Source of the DNA: Streptantibioticus_A sp037034305
Lineage (GTDB): Bacteria > Actinomycetota > Actinomycetes > Streptomycetales > Streptomycetaceae
Length of the DNA: 64,000 nucleotides
NCBI GenBank assembly: GCA_037034305.1
Contig: JBAGJY010000032.1
Span: 7,789 to 71,788, forward strand
Direction of reading: 5' to 3'
A program made the translations under genes and the position numbers. Shown here in pieces: positions 51,763 through 59,642 of this stretch (positions are counted from its first letter, which is position 1; every line of letters starts with the position of its first letter). The notes under the pieces were generated by a model. The model did not search any database, was not told where the DNA came from, and was given only the letters and a program-made list of their open reading frames with translations.

Positions 51763-54093
51763 GTGGCCAGTGAGTTCGGCCCGCTGCTACGGCGGTTGCG
51801 GCACCAGGTGGGGATGACCCAGGAGGCCCTGGCGGAGCGCGCCGGAGTGGGCGTGCGCACCGTTCGCGGTCTGGAGACCGGCGAGCGAGCCGATCCGCGG
51901 GTGGCCACGGTGCGGCTGCTGGCCGACGCGCTGGAGTTGCGACCCGCGGAACGCGAGTTACTGCTGAGCGCCGCCGTGCGCCGGACCGGGGAGGACAGTC
52001 GGCAGGACGAGTCCGCCGCACGGCTCGATCCCGGTGCGGTGCGGCCCGGTTCGGTGGTTCACGACGCGCTGGCGGACGTCGCCGAGCAGCTCGCACAGGC
52101 GGTCGGCGCCCGCTGGCAACGCGAGGAGGAACAACGGCAGGTGCAGGATCCGTTCCCGCTCCCCGTGCGCTGGCGGCTGGCCGCTGAAAAACTGACCGAC
52201 CACTGGGCCAACATCCGGCGGCTGCCCGCCGGTGGCACGCACGGTCCGCTGGAGTTGGGCGGCCGGCTGGACGAGATCGTGGAGGTGTACCGGCGGATCC
52301 CGTCCGGGCGGCTGGTGGTGCTGGGCCGGTCCGGCTCGGGGAAGACGATCCTGACCGTGCGGTTCGTCCTGGATCACCTGAAGTCGCGGGATCGCGCCGA
52401 GGCAGTCCCGGTCATCTTCAGCATCGGCTCGTGGAGCCCGACCACCGTGACGTTGCGGGACTGGCTGGCCGGTCAACTGACCCGCGACCACCCGGGGCTG
52501 GCCGCATCAGGCCCCGGTGGGGCGAGCCTGGCCGCCGCCCTGGTGGAGACCGGCCGAGTGCTGCCCGTGCTGGACGGCTTCGACGAGATCGCCGACGGGC
52601 TGCGCCGTCCCGCGCTGGAAGCGCTCAACGCCACCAACCTGCCCCTGCTGCTGACCAGCCGCCCGGCCGAGTACAGCGCCGCGGTGGCGGAGACCGACGT
52701 GCTGACCGCCGCAGCCGCGGTCGAGTTGACCGACCTGACACTCGGCGACCTCGCCGACTACCTACCGCGCACCACCCGCAAGGCCAGCGGCGCGCACCCC
52801 GCCGCGACCGCCTGGGACCCCGTACTGGCCGAACTGCGCGAACGGCCGAACAGCGAGGCCAGCGCCAACCTCACCACCGTGCTCGCCACCCCGCTGATGG
52901 TCGCTCTCGCCCGCACCGTCTACAGCGACACCCCCGACCACGACCCCGCCTCGCTCCTGGACACCCACCGCTTCACCAGCCCCGAGAAGCTGGAAGACCA
53001 CCTCCTGGACAACTTCCTCCCCACCGTCTACCGCCGCCGGATCGAGCACCGCCCGGCCAGGACGCAGGCCCGCGACTTCGACCCCGAACGCGCCCAGTAC
53101 TGGCTCGGCTACCTCGCCCACCACCTCAACCAGCTCGGTACCCCCGACCTCGCCTGGTGGCGGCTGGGCGGCGGACTGCGCCGCTCGACGCGCACCCTGG
53201 TGTCCGCCGTGGCCACCGCGGTGGTCGTCGCGCTCGTCGACTGCCTCGTCGGCACGGCCTTCGACCCGCTGGGGTTCCAACTCGTGGACGCGATGGTGGC
53301 CGGCCTCCTGTCCGGACCCATGTTCGGGCTCGCCTACTGGCTCATGGTCGCCGTCAGGGACACGGCCGTCGCACCCTCCACCGTGCGCATGAAGATCCTC
53401 GGCAGATCGGGGAGGGCCCGGCGCAGGACCATCCCCCGACTCACCGTCGGACTGCTCTGCGGGCTGGTCTTCGGATTCGGCTACGGGTTCCTGCGCGGAG
53501 TGCTCAACGGGTTCGGCGAAGGCGCCGGACTCTCTGCCGGGCTGGACATCGGGCTTGGCGACGCACTCGTCTACGGGCTCGTGTTCGGCCTCGGCGCCGG
53601 AATCGCCTTCGCCTTCCTCACCCTGCTGGAAACCCCACTCGACATCCGGTCCGCCGTCAATCCGCGCAGTCTGCTGAAGGCGAACCGCAAGACGGTGGCC
53701 ACCCAACTCCTGGTGTGGGCCCCCACGTTCGGGCTGCTGGTCGGGGTCGGAGCCGGGCTGGTGATCCGGCCCATGCAAGGGCTGCTGGGCCCGCTGGTCT
53801 GGAGCCTCACCGCCGGGCTCAAGCTCGGCACCGTGAGCGGCCTCGGCGGTGCACTCGGGTACGCGCTGACCCTGACCGCCTGGGGCCAGTGGGCGGTCCT
53901 GTCCCGGATCTGGCTTCCGCTGACCGGGCGGCTGCCCTGGGCTGTGGTCACGTTTCTGGAAGACGCCTACCAGCGCGGCGTGCTGCGTCAGGTCGGCGCG
54001 GTCTACCAGTTCCGGCACGCCCGGCTGCAACACCACCTCAGCCGCGCCTACCGGTCAGCCCGCGATCCGAACCCGGCTCCCGACCAGCGGTAG
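51763..54093 (+). CDS. XRE-NACHT STAND NTPase with multi-pass membrane region
   Basis: A 776-residue protein. Residues about 5-62 form a Cro/C1 HTH (LRRLRHQVGMTQEALAERAG). The P-loop is VVLGRSGSGKTILT (about 187-195) and Walker B is RVLPVLDGFDEIADG (about 265-278), followed by LLLTSRPAEYS, which defines a NACHT-type signal-transduction ATPase. Residues about 485-730 contain several Gly-rich transmembrane helices. Codon 66 is TTA (51958-51960). GTG 51763. STAND NTPases act as switches in signalling and in anti-phage defence, but the membrane end and the HTH here have no known effector. Confidence 0.85.
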   Translation: MASEFGPLLRRLRHQVGMTQEALAERAGVGVRTVRGLETGERADPRVATVRLLADALELRPAERELLLSAAVRRTGEDSRQDESAARLDPGAVRPGSVVHDALADVAEQLAQAVGARWQREEEQRQVQDPFPLPVRWRLAAEKLTDHWANIRRLPAGGTHGPLELGGRLDEIVEVYRRIPSGRLVVLGRSGSGKTILTVRFVLDHLKSRDRAEAVPVIFSIGSWSPTTVTLRDWLAGQLTRDHPGLAASGPGGASLAAALVETGRVLPVLDGFDEIADGLRRPALEALNATNLPLLLTSRPAEYSAAVAETDVLTAAAAVELTDLTLGDLADYLPRTTRKASGAHPAATAWDPVLAELRERPNSEASANLTTVLATPLMVALARTVYSDTPDHDPASLLDTHRFTSPEKLEDHLLDNFLPTVYRRRIEHRPARTQARDFDPERAQYWLGYLAHHLNQLGTPDLAWWRLGGGLRRSTRTLVSAVATAVVVALVDCLVGTAFDPLGFQLVDAMVAGLLSGPMFGLAYWLMVAVRDTAVAPSTVRMKILGRSGRARRRTIPRLTVGLLCGLVFGFGYGFLRGVLNGFGEGAGLSAGLDIGLGDALVYGLVFGLGAGIAFAFLTLLETPLDIRSAVNPRSLLKANRKTVATQLLVWAPTFGLLVGVGAGLVIRPMQGLLGPLVWSLTAGLKLGTVSGLGGALGYALTLTAWGQWAVLSRIWLPLTGRLPWAVVTFLEDAYQRGVLRQVGAVYQFRHARLQHHLSRAYRSARDPNPAPDQR

Positions 54094-54219
54094 CGTCCCA
54101 CCCGCTCGTCCGCGCGCTTCACGACGATTTCATCCGCCGCTCCTAGCGTCCCACGTGAACGTGTTCGTGGTCGCGCGCGGTCGTCATGTGCGCGGCGTCA
54201 TGGGGGAGTTGAGCCTTCG

Positions 54220-54942
54220 GTGACCGATTTGCTGCACAAGCTGGTCTCCGCCGTGATCGGCGGCGCACTGATCGCGTTGGCAGGGTGGTTGGGCGCCCAG
54301 AGGCGCGAGCGGAAGACCAGGGCCCAGGCCGCCGGATCCGCTGCGGCCGGGGCGGTCACCGCGGGCCAGTACGCGCCCGCGAAACCGAGGCGTCCCGGTG
54401 CCGCGGCGCTGCTCACGCTGGCGGCGGTGACCACGGGCGCACTCGTCGCCGCGGTCTCGTGCAGCAGCGGCTCGCCGTCCAGTGCGACGAATCCGGTCGC
54501 CGCGGCCTCCAACAGTTACCAGGGCAGCGGCGGTTCCACGGACATCCCCACGCCCGGTCCCTCGACCAGCCCCACCGGCACGGACACCGGCAGCGGCACC
54601 GGCTCCGGCGGCGCGGATTCGGGTACCGGCTCGGGTGCGTACGGCGGCACCGCCACCACTCCCACGGCCGCCGCGAGCCCGTATCGCACCGGTACGTGCC
54701 TCAACGGCACGCTGCCCGACTCGACGACGGCGCAGGAGGTCAACGACGTCAGCGAGGTCGACTGCTCCGCGTCCGACGCGCACTACCGGGTGATCCAGAC
54801 CTTCTACGAGACCACCGACCTGAGGCAGTGCGACAGCAACCCCGGCACCCAGTACGCGTTCTCCGCCAAGGAGACCTGGGGCGGGTCGGTCATCAACCAG
54901 TACGTCTACTGCCTCATCGGACTCGGCTCGTACGCGCGGTGA
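54220..54942 (+). CDS. LppU/SCO3897-like membrane-anchored protein
   Basis: A 240-residue protein. One hydrophobic segment near the N-terminus (LVSAVIGGALIALAGWLG) is followed by a basic stretch and a second helix ending in Ala/Val and CSSGSPSS (about 63-90), with a long Gly/Ser/Thr linker after it. The C-terminal domain, residues about 155-240, has TGTCLNGTLPDSTTAQEVND, VDCSASDAHYRVIQ and QYVYCLIGLG, with four Cys, as in the LppU/SCO3897 family. GTG 54220. It follows the NACHT gene and ends at a strong hairpin. Confidence 0.8.
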   Translation: MTDLLHKLVSAVIGGALIALAGWLGAQRRERKTRAQAAGSAAAGAVTAGQYAPAKPRRPGAAALLTLAAVTTGALVAAVSCSSGSPSSATNPVAAASNSYQGSGGSTDIPTPGPSTSPTGTDTGSGTGSGGADSGTGSGAYGGTATTPTAAASPYRTGTCLNGTLPDSTTAQEVNDVSEVDCSASDAHYRVIQTFYETTDLRQCDSNPGTQYAFSAKETWGGSVINQYVYCLIGLGSYAR

Positions 54943-54960
54943 GCTCGGGCGCCGTGTGAA

Positions 54961-55009
54961 CGTGCCGGGGTCCGGACCCACCACGGGGGTGTGGGTCCGG
55001 CCCGGCACG
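54961..55009. terminator. Bidirectional intrinsic terminator
   Basis: CGTGCCGGGGTCCGGACCCAC (54961-54981) pairs with GTGGGTCCGG and CCCGGCACG (54991-55009), a stem of about 19 bp with one mismatch, 18 bp after the LppU-like stop and before the convergent TetR gene. Confidence 0.85.
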
Positions 55010-55065
55010 GTTCTCCGGGGCCGGACAAGTCACCCATCCGCTCGGCAGGTTGACGGCCGCTCCGA

Positions 55066-55782
55066 TCAGCGGCTGCCAACCGCCGCCTTGATGCCGTCAA
55101 GCAGGCACTTCAGGCCGAACTCGAAGCGGGCGTCGGCGTCCGGGTCCTCCGCCTCCAGGATGCGGCGGTTGAAATGCGGGTACCGGCCGGAGTCGACCAC
55201 CTGCTGGACGTACGCCCCGAGCGAGTTCCGCCATTCGGTCTCGGTCATGCCCGTGCCGCGTTGCGCCTGCGATTCGGCGAGTTCCGTGGCGACGGAACCC
55301 AGGACGTAGGTGTTGACCGCGTTCACCACCATACCGGCGAGCGTCGCGTCGTCGGTCGCCTTCGCCGCGACGCCGAGTGCATGGTCGGAGCCCTTGATGA
55401 CATTGGGTCCAAGTGCCGGGCGGCGGGAGGCCTGCTGGGCCAGCCAGGGGTGGCGCAGCAGCGCGCCGCGGAAACCCCGGGCGAGATCGGCCAGTTGGGC
55501 GTGCCAGTCGTCGCCGGTCCGCTCGGGCAGCGTCCGCTCGCCGTAGACGGCGTCGACCATCAACTCGATCAGCTCGTCCTTGTTGGCGATGTGACGGTAC
55601 AGCGATGTGGTGCCGCTGCCCAACCGGGCGGCGATCCGACGCATGGACAGCGCGTCGATGCCTTCCGCGTCGGCGAGTTCGATCGCGCAGCGCACGATCC
55701 GCTCCTCGCTGAGCGTTGGACGGGCGCCTCGCTCACGGTCGCGCATCCACACCAGTACCGAGGGCTGTGGGCGAGATGACAT
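55066..55782 (-). CDS. TetR family regulator with TetR_C-type ligand domain
   Basis: A 238-residue regulator. HTH (about 24-70): LSEERIVRCAIELADAEGID, then ALSMRRIAARLGSGTTSLYR and HIANKDELIELMVD. The C-terminal half resembles the TetR_C (tetracycline-repressor-like) ligand-binding domain, with WLAQQASRRPALGPN. ATG 55782 is the first base after its own operator. It faces the flavin monooxygenase gene across 71 bp, so induction by the monooxygenase substrate or an antibiotic is likely. Confidence 0.9.
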   Translation of the reverse strand: MSSRPQPSVLVWMRDRERGARPTLSEERIVRCAIELADAEGIDALSMRRIAARLGSGTTSLYRHIANKDELIELMVDAVYGERTLPERTGDDWHAQLADLARGFRGALLRHPWLAQQASRRPALGPNVIKGSDHALGVAAKATDDATLAGMVVNAVNTYVLGSVATELAESQAQRGTGMTETEWRNSLGAYVQQVVDSGRYPHFNRRILEAEDPDADARFEFGLKCLLDGIKAAVGSR

Positions 55783-55836
55783 GGGCACACTGTACGCGTG
55801 CAAGTACAGTGTGCCCAAGAGCGGGAACACTGTTCC
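55782..55836. promoter_or_regulatory. TetR operator: 14-bp perfect inverted repeat plus second palindrome
   Basis: TGGGCACACTGTAC (55782-55795) and GTACAGTGTGCCCA (55804-55817) form a perfect 14-bp inverted repeat with an 8-bp spacer, touching the TetR start codon. GGAACACTGTTCC (55824-55836), a second palindrome sharing the ACACTGT core, lies 6 bp on, just before the monooxygenase ribosome site. Two bound dimers would shut both genes. Confidence 0.75.
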
Positions 55837-55853
55837 AAGCGAGGGGGGATCCC

Positions 55854-57386
55854 ATGTCCAAGATTCCGGTCCTGATCGCGGGCGGCGGCACGGTCGGCCT
55901 GGCAACGGCCGTGTTCCTCGGCCACCACGGCGTGCCGTCACTGGTCGTCGAGCGCCGCACCGCACCGTCGAACCATCCGCGCGCCCTCGGGCTGAGCCCG
56001 CGCACGCTGGAGTTCTTCCGCGAAGTGGGACTGCGCGAGGAGATGGCCGCGGTCGCCGTGCGCTCGGCCAACCTGTGGCGGACCGAAGCCCGTACGGTCG
56101 CCGAGATCGACCGAGGTCAAACGCCGTCCGCACCGATTCTGCCTCCCTTCGACGTCGTCTCGCCGGAGGCGCCGAGCGGCCACTACCCGCAGGACCGGAT
56201 CGACACCGTACTCCTGCCAGCCGCCCGCGAACGCGGCGCGACCGTCGAGTTCGGCGTCGAGGTGGTGGGCGTCGAACAGGACGCTGACAAGGTGTCAGTG
56301 ACCTTGTCCGACGGGCGCGTTGTCGACGCCGACTATCTGGTGGCCGCGGACGGAGTGCACAGTTCGGTGCGCACCGCGCTGGGCATCGGCACCACCGGAC
56401 CGGGTGCCATCGGCGACGTCACACTCAACATCCTCTTCAACGCCGACCTCGTCGGGCACTTCGGCTCGATGCCGACCATGACGCAGATCCACCACCCGGA
56501 GGCGGCGGGCATCCTGCTGGCCGTGGGAGAGCGCCGCTGGGTGCTGCACGTGCGCATCCCCGCCGACGAGACCCCGTCACAGGAGCGCTGCGCGCAGGCG
56601 GTCCGCACGGCGATAGGCGCGGACGTACCGGTGGAGGTCGTCAGCGTGCTGCCGTGGCGGGCGACCGTGCAGATGGCCGAGAGGTTCCGCTCCGGGCGGG
56701 CGTTCCTCGTCGGTGACGCCGCACGGGCCGTGTCACCGCTCGGTGCGTTCGGCCTCAACACCGGTATGGCCGACGCGCACAACCTCGCCTGGAAGTTGGC
56801 CATGGTGCTGGCCGGGCAGGCGGGCGACCAACTGCTGGAGAGCTACCACCAGGAACGGCACGCTGTCGCCGAACTCGTGACGCGCCAGGCGCGGTTGCGG
56901 TGGGAGAACCCGCGGCTGCACTGGGACCCGACGGCCGTGGCGGAACGCCGTGCAGTCGGCGCGTGGAACGCACCGCTGGTCACCATGGGCTACCGCTACG
57001 GCTCGTCGGCGGTCATCGACCCGGTCCTGGACCTTCCGTCCACGGAGGACCTCGCGGCGAGCCTCGACGGCGCACCCGGCTCGCGGATCCCGCATGGCTG
57101 GCTGGACGGCACGACGGTGTCCACGGTGGACCTCAACGCGTCCCGCTTCGCGGTGCTGGCCGGACCGGACGGTGCGCACTGGTGCGACGCGGCCCGGAAG
57201 GTCGGCGCGGCACGTGGCATGGAGCTGCGCGCGGTCCGGCTCGACGAAAAGGGCGCCGCGGCCGCACGGCTTGAGGACGACGGCGTGATGCTGCTGCGGC
57301 CGGACGGGTTCATAGCGTGGCGCTCCCGGCGCAGTGCGGACGCCACCGTGCTGGACGAGGTGTTGACTTCGGTGACTGGCCGCTGA
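55854..57386 (+). CDS. FAD-dependent aromatic monooxygenase (PHBH fold)
   Basis: A 510-residue flavin hydroxylase of the p-hydroxybenzoate hydroxylase family, of the size of polyketide and antibiotic-modifying enzymes. FAD-binding motifs: VLIAGGGTVGLATAVFLGHH (residues 6-25), the DG motif YLVAADGVHSSVR (about 165) and the GD motif RAFLVGDAARAVSPLGAFGL (about 281). The C-terminal thioredoxin-like domain is kept (about 400-505). It uses NADPH and O2 to hydroxylate aromatic or tetracycline-like substrates. ATG 55854 follows GAGGGGGGA. Gene arrangement with TetR suggests a role in degradation or resistance. Confidence 0.88.
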   Translation: MSKIPVLIAGGGTVGLATAVFLGHHGVPSLVVERRTAPSNHPRALGLSPRTLEFFREVGLREEMAAVAVRSANLWRTEARTVAEIDRGQTPSAPILPPFDVVSPEAPSGHYPQDRIDTVLLPAARERGATVEFGVEVVGVEQDADKVSVTLSDGRVVDADYLVAADGVHSSVRTALGIGTTGPGAIGDVTLNILFNADLVGHFGSMPTMTQIHHPEAAGILLAVGERRWVLHVRIPADETPSQERCAQAVRTAIGADVPVEVVSVLPWRATVQMAERFRSGRAFLVGDAARAVSPLGAFGLNTGMADAHNLAWKLAMVLAGQAGDQLLESYHQERHAVAELVTRQARLRWENPRLHWDPTAVAERRAVGAWNAPLVTMGYRYGSSAVIDPVLDLPSTEDLAASLDGAPGSRIPHGWLDGTTVSTVDLNASRFAVLAGPDGAHWCDAARKVGAARGMELRAVRLDEKGAAAARLEDDGVMLLRPDGFIAWRSRRSADATVLDEVLTSVTGR

Positions 57387-57423
57387 GCGGCCTCGGGGAT
57401 GTCGGGCACGTCCCCGAGGCCGC
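57387..57423. terminator. Intrinsic terminator after flavin monooxygenase
   Basis: GCGGCCTCGGGGA (57387-57399) pairs with TCCCCGAGGCCGC (57411-57423) in a perfect 13-bp stem with an 11-nt loop, directly following the TGA stop. It precedes repeat copy 3. Confidence 0.8.
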
Positions 57424-57426
57424 CAG

Positions 57427-57530
57427 GCGCTCCGCCGGGAGGGCGGCGATGCGCCGTCGATCAGCCGCGGCGCCGTTGTGGCTGGCCGCGCGGCTCTTCG
57501 CGCCCCCTTCAAGGCGTTGCCGAACCGCGG
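57427..57530 (+). repeat. Dispersed ~100-bp element, copy 3
   Basis: It shares with the other copies the start GCGCTCCGC, CGCCGTCGATCA, GTGGCTGG, CGCGCGG and CGTTGCCGAACCGCGG near the end. Unlike the other three, it lies after a separate hairpin rather than abutting the stop codon. It fills the space up to the convergent Old Yellow Enzyme gene. Confidence 0.7.
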
Positions 57531-57533
57531 CGG

Positions 57534-58649
57534 TCACTCGGCGCCGCTGACGAGGTGGTCCACGTATCCGCGGGCGCCGCCGGTGTAGTACGTGTCACGG
57601 TCCGCGACCGCCAGCTCCTGCCCCGTCGCGAAGCGGGCGACGAGGTCGGGGTTGGCGATGAAGTGGGTGGCGAAGGACACCGCGTCGGCGATACCCGCCT
57701 CGATGACGGCGTTCGCGGACTCGCGGCCGAAGCCGTTGTTGGCTATCAACGGGCCGTGGAACGCCCGCCGGTAGCGTGCGATCGCCTCGAAGTCGGGGCA
57801 GGCGCCCGGGGCCGCGACGTCCCGGCCGCGCAGGTGCAGGTACGCCACGGGGTGGTCGTTGAGCTGTGTGACGAGGGCGTCATGGTCCGCGAGCAGCTCG
57901 TCGTCCACACGGAACTGGTCTCCCGGGCTCAGATAGGGACCGAGGCGGACCCCCACACACCGCCCGTACCAGGGCTCGGCGACCGCGTCGATGATGTCGA
58001 ACAACAGCCGGCGCCGCCGCGCGCGGTCGCCGCCGTAGGCGTCGGTGCGGTGGTTCAGCCGCGGATTGAGGAACTGCGCGATCAGGAAGGCACCGAGCGC
58101 GGCGATCTCGACCCCGTCGAACCCGGCACGACGGGCGTTGGCCGCGGCGGTACGGAAGTCGCTCACCGCCGTCGCGATGTCCCGCGCGGTCATCTCCCGT
58201 GGCGTGACGGTCTCCTTGAAACCACTGGCGGTGAAGGACGTCACCCCGGGATTGATCGCCGAGGGACCAGCGGGCAACCGACCGGAAAGGTGGTCGGGAT
58301 GCGAGGCGGCCCCGCAGTGCCACAGCTGCAGCACGATACGCCCGCCGCCAGCGTGCACGGTGTCGGTCACCTGCCGCCACGCGGCCACCTGCTGCTCGCT
58401 GTAGACGCCGGGCACGTTGACGAAGCCGATCGCCCGCTCACTGACCCAGGTCGACTCCGCGATGATCAGCCCGGCGCTGGCGCGTTGGCCGTAGTGGGCG
58501 GCGTGCATCGGCGTGGGCACCAGAGTGTCGTTGACCGCCCGAGCGCGTGTGGTCGGTGCCATCACCACCCGGTTGGGCAACTGGAAGTCTCCGAAGTCCG
58601 CTGGCCGCAGCAGCGGCTGACCGAGTGCGGTGGGCAGGGCGGTGCTCAT
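57534..58649 (-). CDS. Old Yellow Enzyme (alkene reductase) homologue with altered active site
   Basis: A 371-residue TIM-barrel FMN oxidoreductase of the OYE family, which reduces activated C=C bonds with NAD(P)H. Fold motifs: LPNRVVMAPTTRARA (Thr about 34 contacts flavin), QLWHCGAASHPD, FLNPRLNHRTDAYGG and the phosphate-binding NNGFGRESA. The signature EIHxANGY, carrying the substrate-binding His and Asn and the proton-donor Tyr, is replaced by EIAALGAF (residues 181-188), so all three are lost. Normal ene-reductase activity is therefore doubtful. ATG 58649 follows GGAG. It is divergent from an ECF sigma factor. Confidence 0.88.
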   Translation of the reverse strand: MSTALPTALGQPLLRPADFGDFQLPNRVVMAPTTRARAVNDTLVPTPMHAAHYGQRASAGLIIAESTWVSERAIGFVNVPGVYSEQQVAAWRQVTDTVHAGGGRIVLQLWHCGAASHPDHLSGRLPAGPSAINPGVTSFTASGFKETVTPREMTARDIATAVSDFRTAAANARRAGFDGVEIAALGAFLIAQFLNPRLNHRTDAYGGDRARRRRLLFDIIDAVAEPWYGRCVGVRLGPYLSPGDQFRVDDELLADHDALVTQLNDHPVAYLHLRGRDVAAPGACPDFEAIARYRRAFHGPLIANNGFGRESANAVIEAGIADAVSFATHFIANPDLVARFATGQELAVADRDTYYTGGARGYVDHLVSGAE

Positions 58650-58685
58650 GATGTGCGTCTCCTTCTCGGTGGCCAGGCGCGTTGC

Positions 58686-58712
58686 CGTCACTTCGGCCTG
58701 GTCGCATGCGTC
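58686..58712 (+). promoter_or_regulatory. ECF41-type promoter candidate for sigma factor gene
   Basis: CGTCACT (58686-58692) and CGTC (58709-58712), 16 bp apart, lie just upstream of the sigma factor. They match 5 of 7 bases of the -35 element TGTCACA and all of the -10 element CGTC reported for ECF41 sigma factors, giving a leader of about 30 bp. Confidence 0.5.
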
Positions 58713-58748
58713 ATAAAGGTGACGAGATCCGGTGGCGAAAGGTGACCG

Positions 58749-59642
58749 ATGGACGAGCAGGACCGGCTGGCGGAGCGATTCGAGACGCAGCGGACCCAGT
58801 TGCGGGCGGTCGCCTACCGCATGCTCGGATCACTCAGCGAGGCCGACGACGCGGTCCAGGAAGCCTGGCTGCGGCTCAGCCGCACCGATGCCGGTGACAT
58901 CGAGAACCTGCCCGGCTGGCTGCGCACAGTGGTCTCCCGGATCTGCCTCGACATGCTGCGAGCACGTACGGCACGACGGGAGGAGCCGGTCGGACAGCGA
59001 CTGTCGGACCAGGACTGGGACGAGCGCGGCACCGACGACGGTGGTGACCCGGAACAGCAGGCGCTGCTCGTCGAGTCGGTCGGCCGTGCTCTCCTCGTCG
59101 TCCTGGACCGGCTGGCCCCGGCCGAGCGGATCGCCTTCGTGCTGCATGACACCTTCGCGGTGCCGTTCGACCAGATCGCGCCCATCGTGGAACGCACTCC
59201 GGTGACGGCGAAGAAGCTCGCCAGCCGGGCGCGCCAGAAGGTGCGCGGTACGGCGGTGGACTCGGCCGTTGACCTCGCCCGGCAGCGGCGGGTGGTCGAG
59301 GCCTTCCTCGCCGCCGCGCGGCTCGGCGACCTGGACGCGCTGCTCACGGTGCTCGCCCCGGACGTGGTACGCCGCGCCGACCGGGCCGCCGTGCCGCCGG
59401 GCGTCGAGACCACGGCGGTGGGCTCGCGTACCGTGGCGGAACAGACCGTTGTCTTCGGCCGCCGGGCGCGCTTCGCCGAGCCCGCGCTGGTCAACGGATC
59501 GGTGGGCGCCGTCGTGGCACCGCGCGGGCGGCTGCTTCTGGTACTGACCTTCACCACCGAAGGGGACCGGATCACCGGATACGAGGTGGTCGCCGACCCC
59601 GCCCGTCTGCGGCGGCTGGAGTTGGCTGTTCTCGGCGAGTGA
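58749..59642 (+). CDS. ECF RNA polymerase sigma factor (ECF41/SigJ-like)
   Basis: A 297-residue extracytoplasmic-function sigma factor. Sigma region 2 is about 10-75 (QLRAVAYRMLGSLSEADDAV, QEAWLRL, then WLRTVVSRICLDMLRAR) and region 4 about 115-170 (LAPAERIAFVLHDTFAVPFD, PVTAKKLASRARQKVRG). The C-terminal 120 residues form a SnoaL-like extension ending EVVADPARLRRL, as in ECF41/SigJ proteins, where it controls activity in place of an anti-sigma factor. ATG 58749 follows AAAGGTGA. The adjacent divergent oxidoreductase is a likely target. Its 3' end overlaps AraC by 71 bp. Confidence 0.9.
   Translation: MDEQDRLAERFETQRTQLRAVAYRMLGSLSEADDAVQEAWLRLSRTDAGDIENLPGWLRTVVSRICLDMLRARTARREEPVGQRLSDQDWDERGTDDGGDPEQQALLVESVGRALLVVLDRLAPAERIAFVLHDTFAVPFDQIAPIVERTPVTAKKLASRARQKVRGTAVDSAVDLARQRRVVEAFLAAARLGDLDALLTVLAPDVVRRADRAAVPPGVETTAVGSRTVAEQTVVFGRRARFAEPALVNGSVGAVVAPRGRLLLVLTFTTEGDRITGYEVVADPARLRRLELAVLGE

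Noticed and set aside
52762..54036. A 424-codon minus-strand frame opposite the NACHT gene
   Set aside because: Its composition is biased (Gly, Gln, His, Arg), with no family signature. It mirrors the NACHT coding frame.
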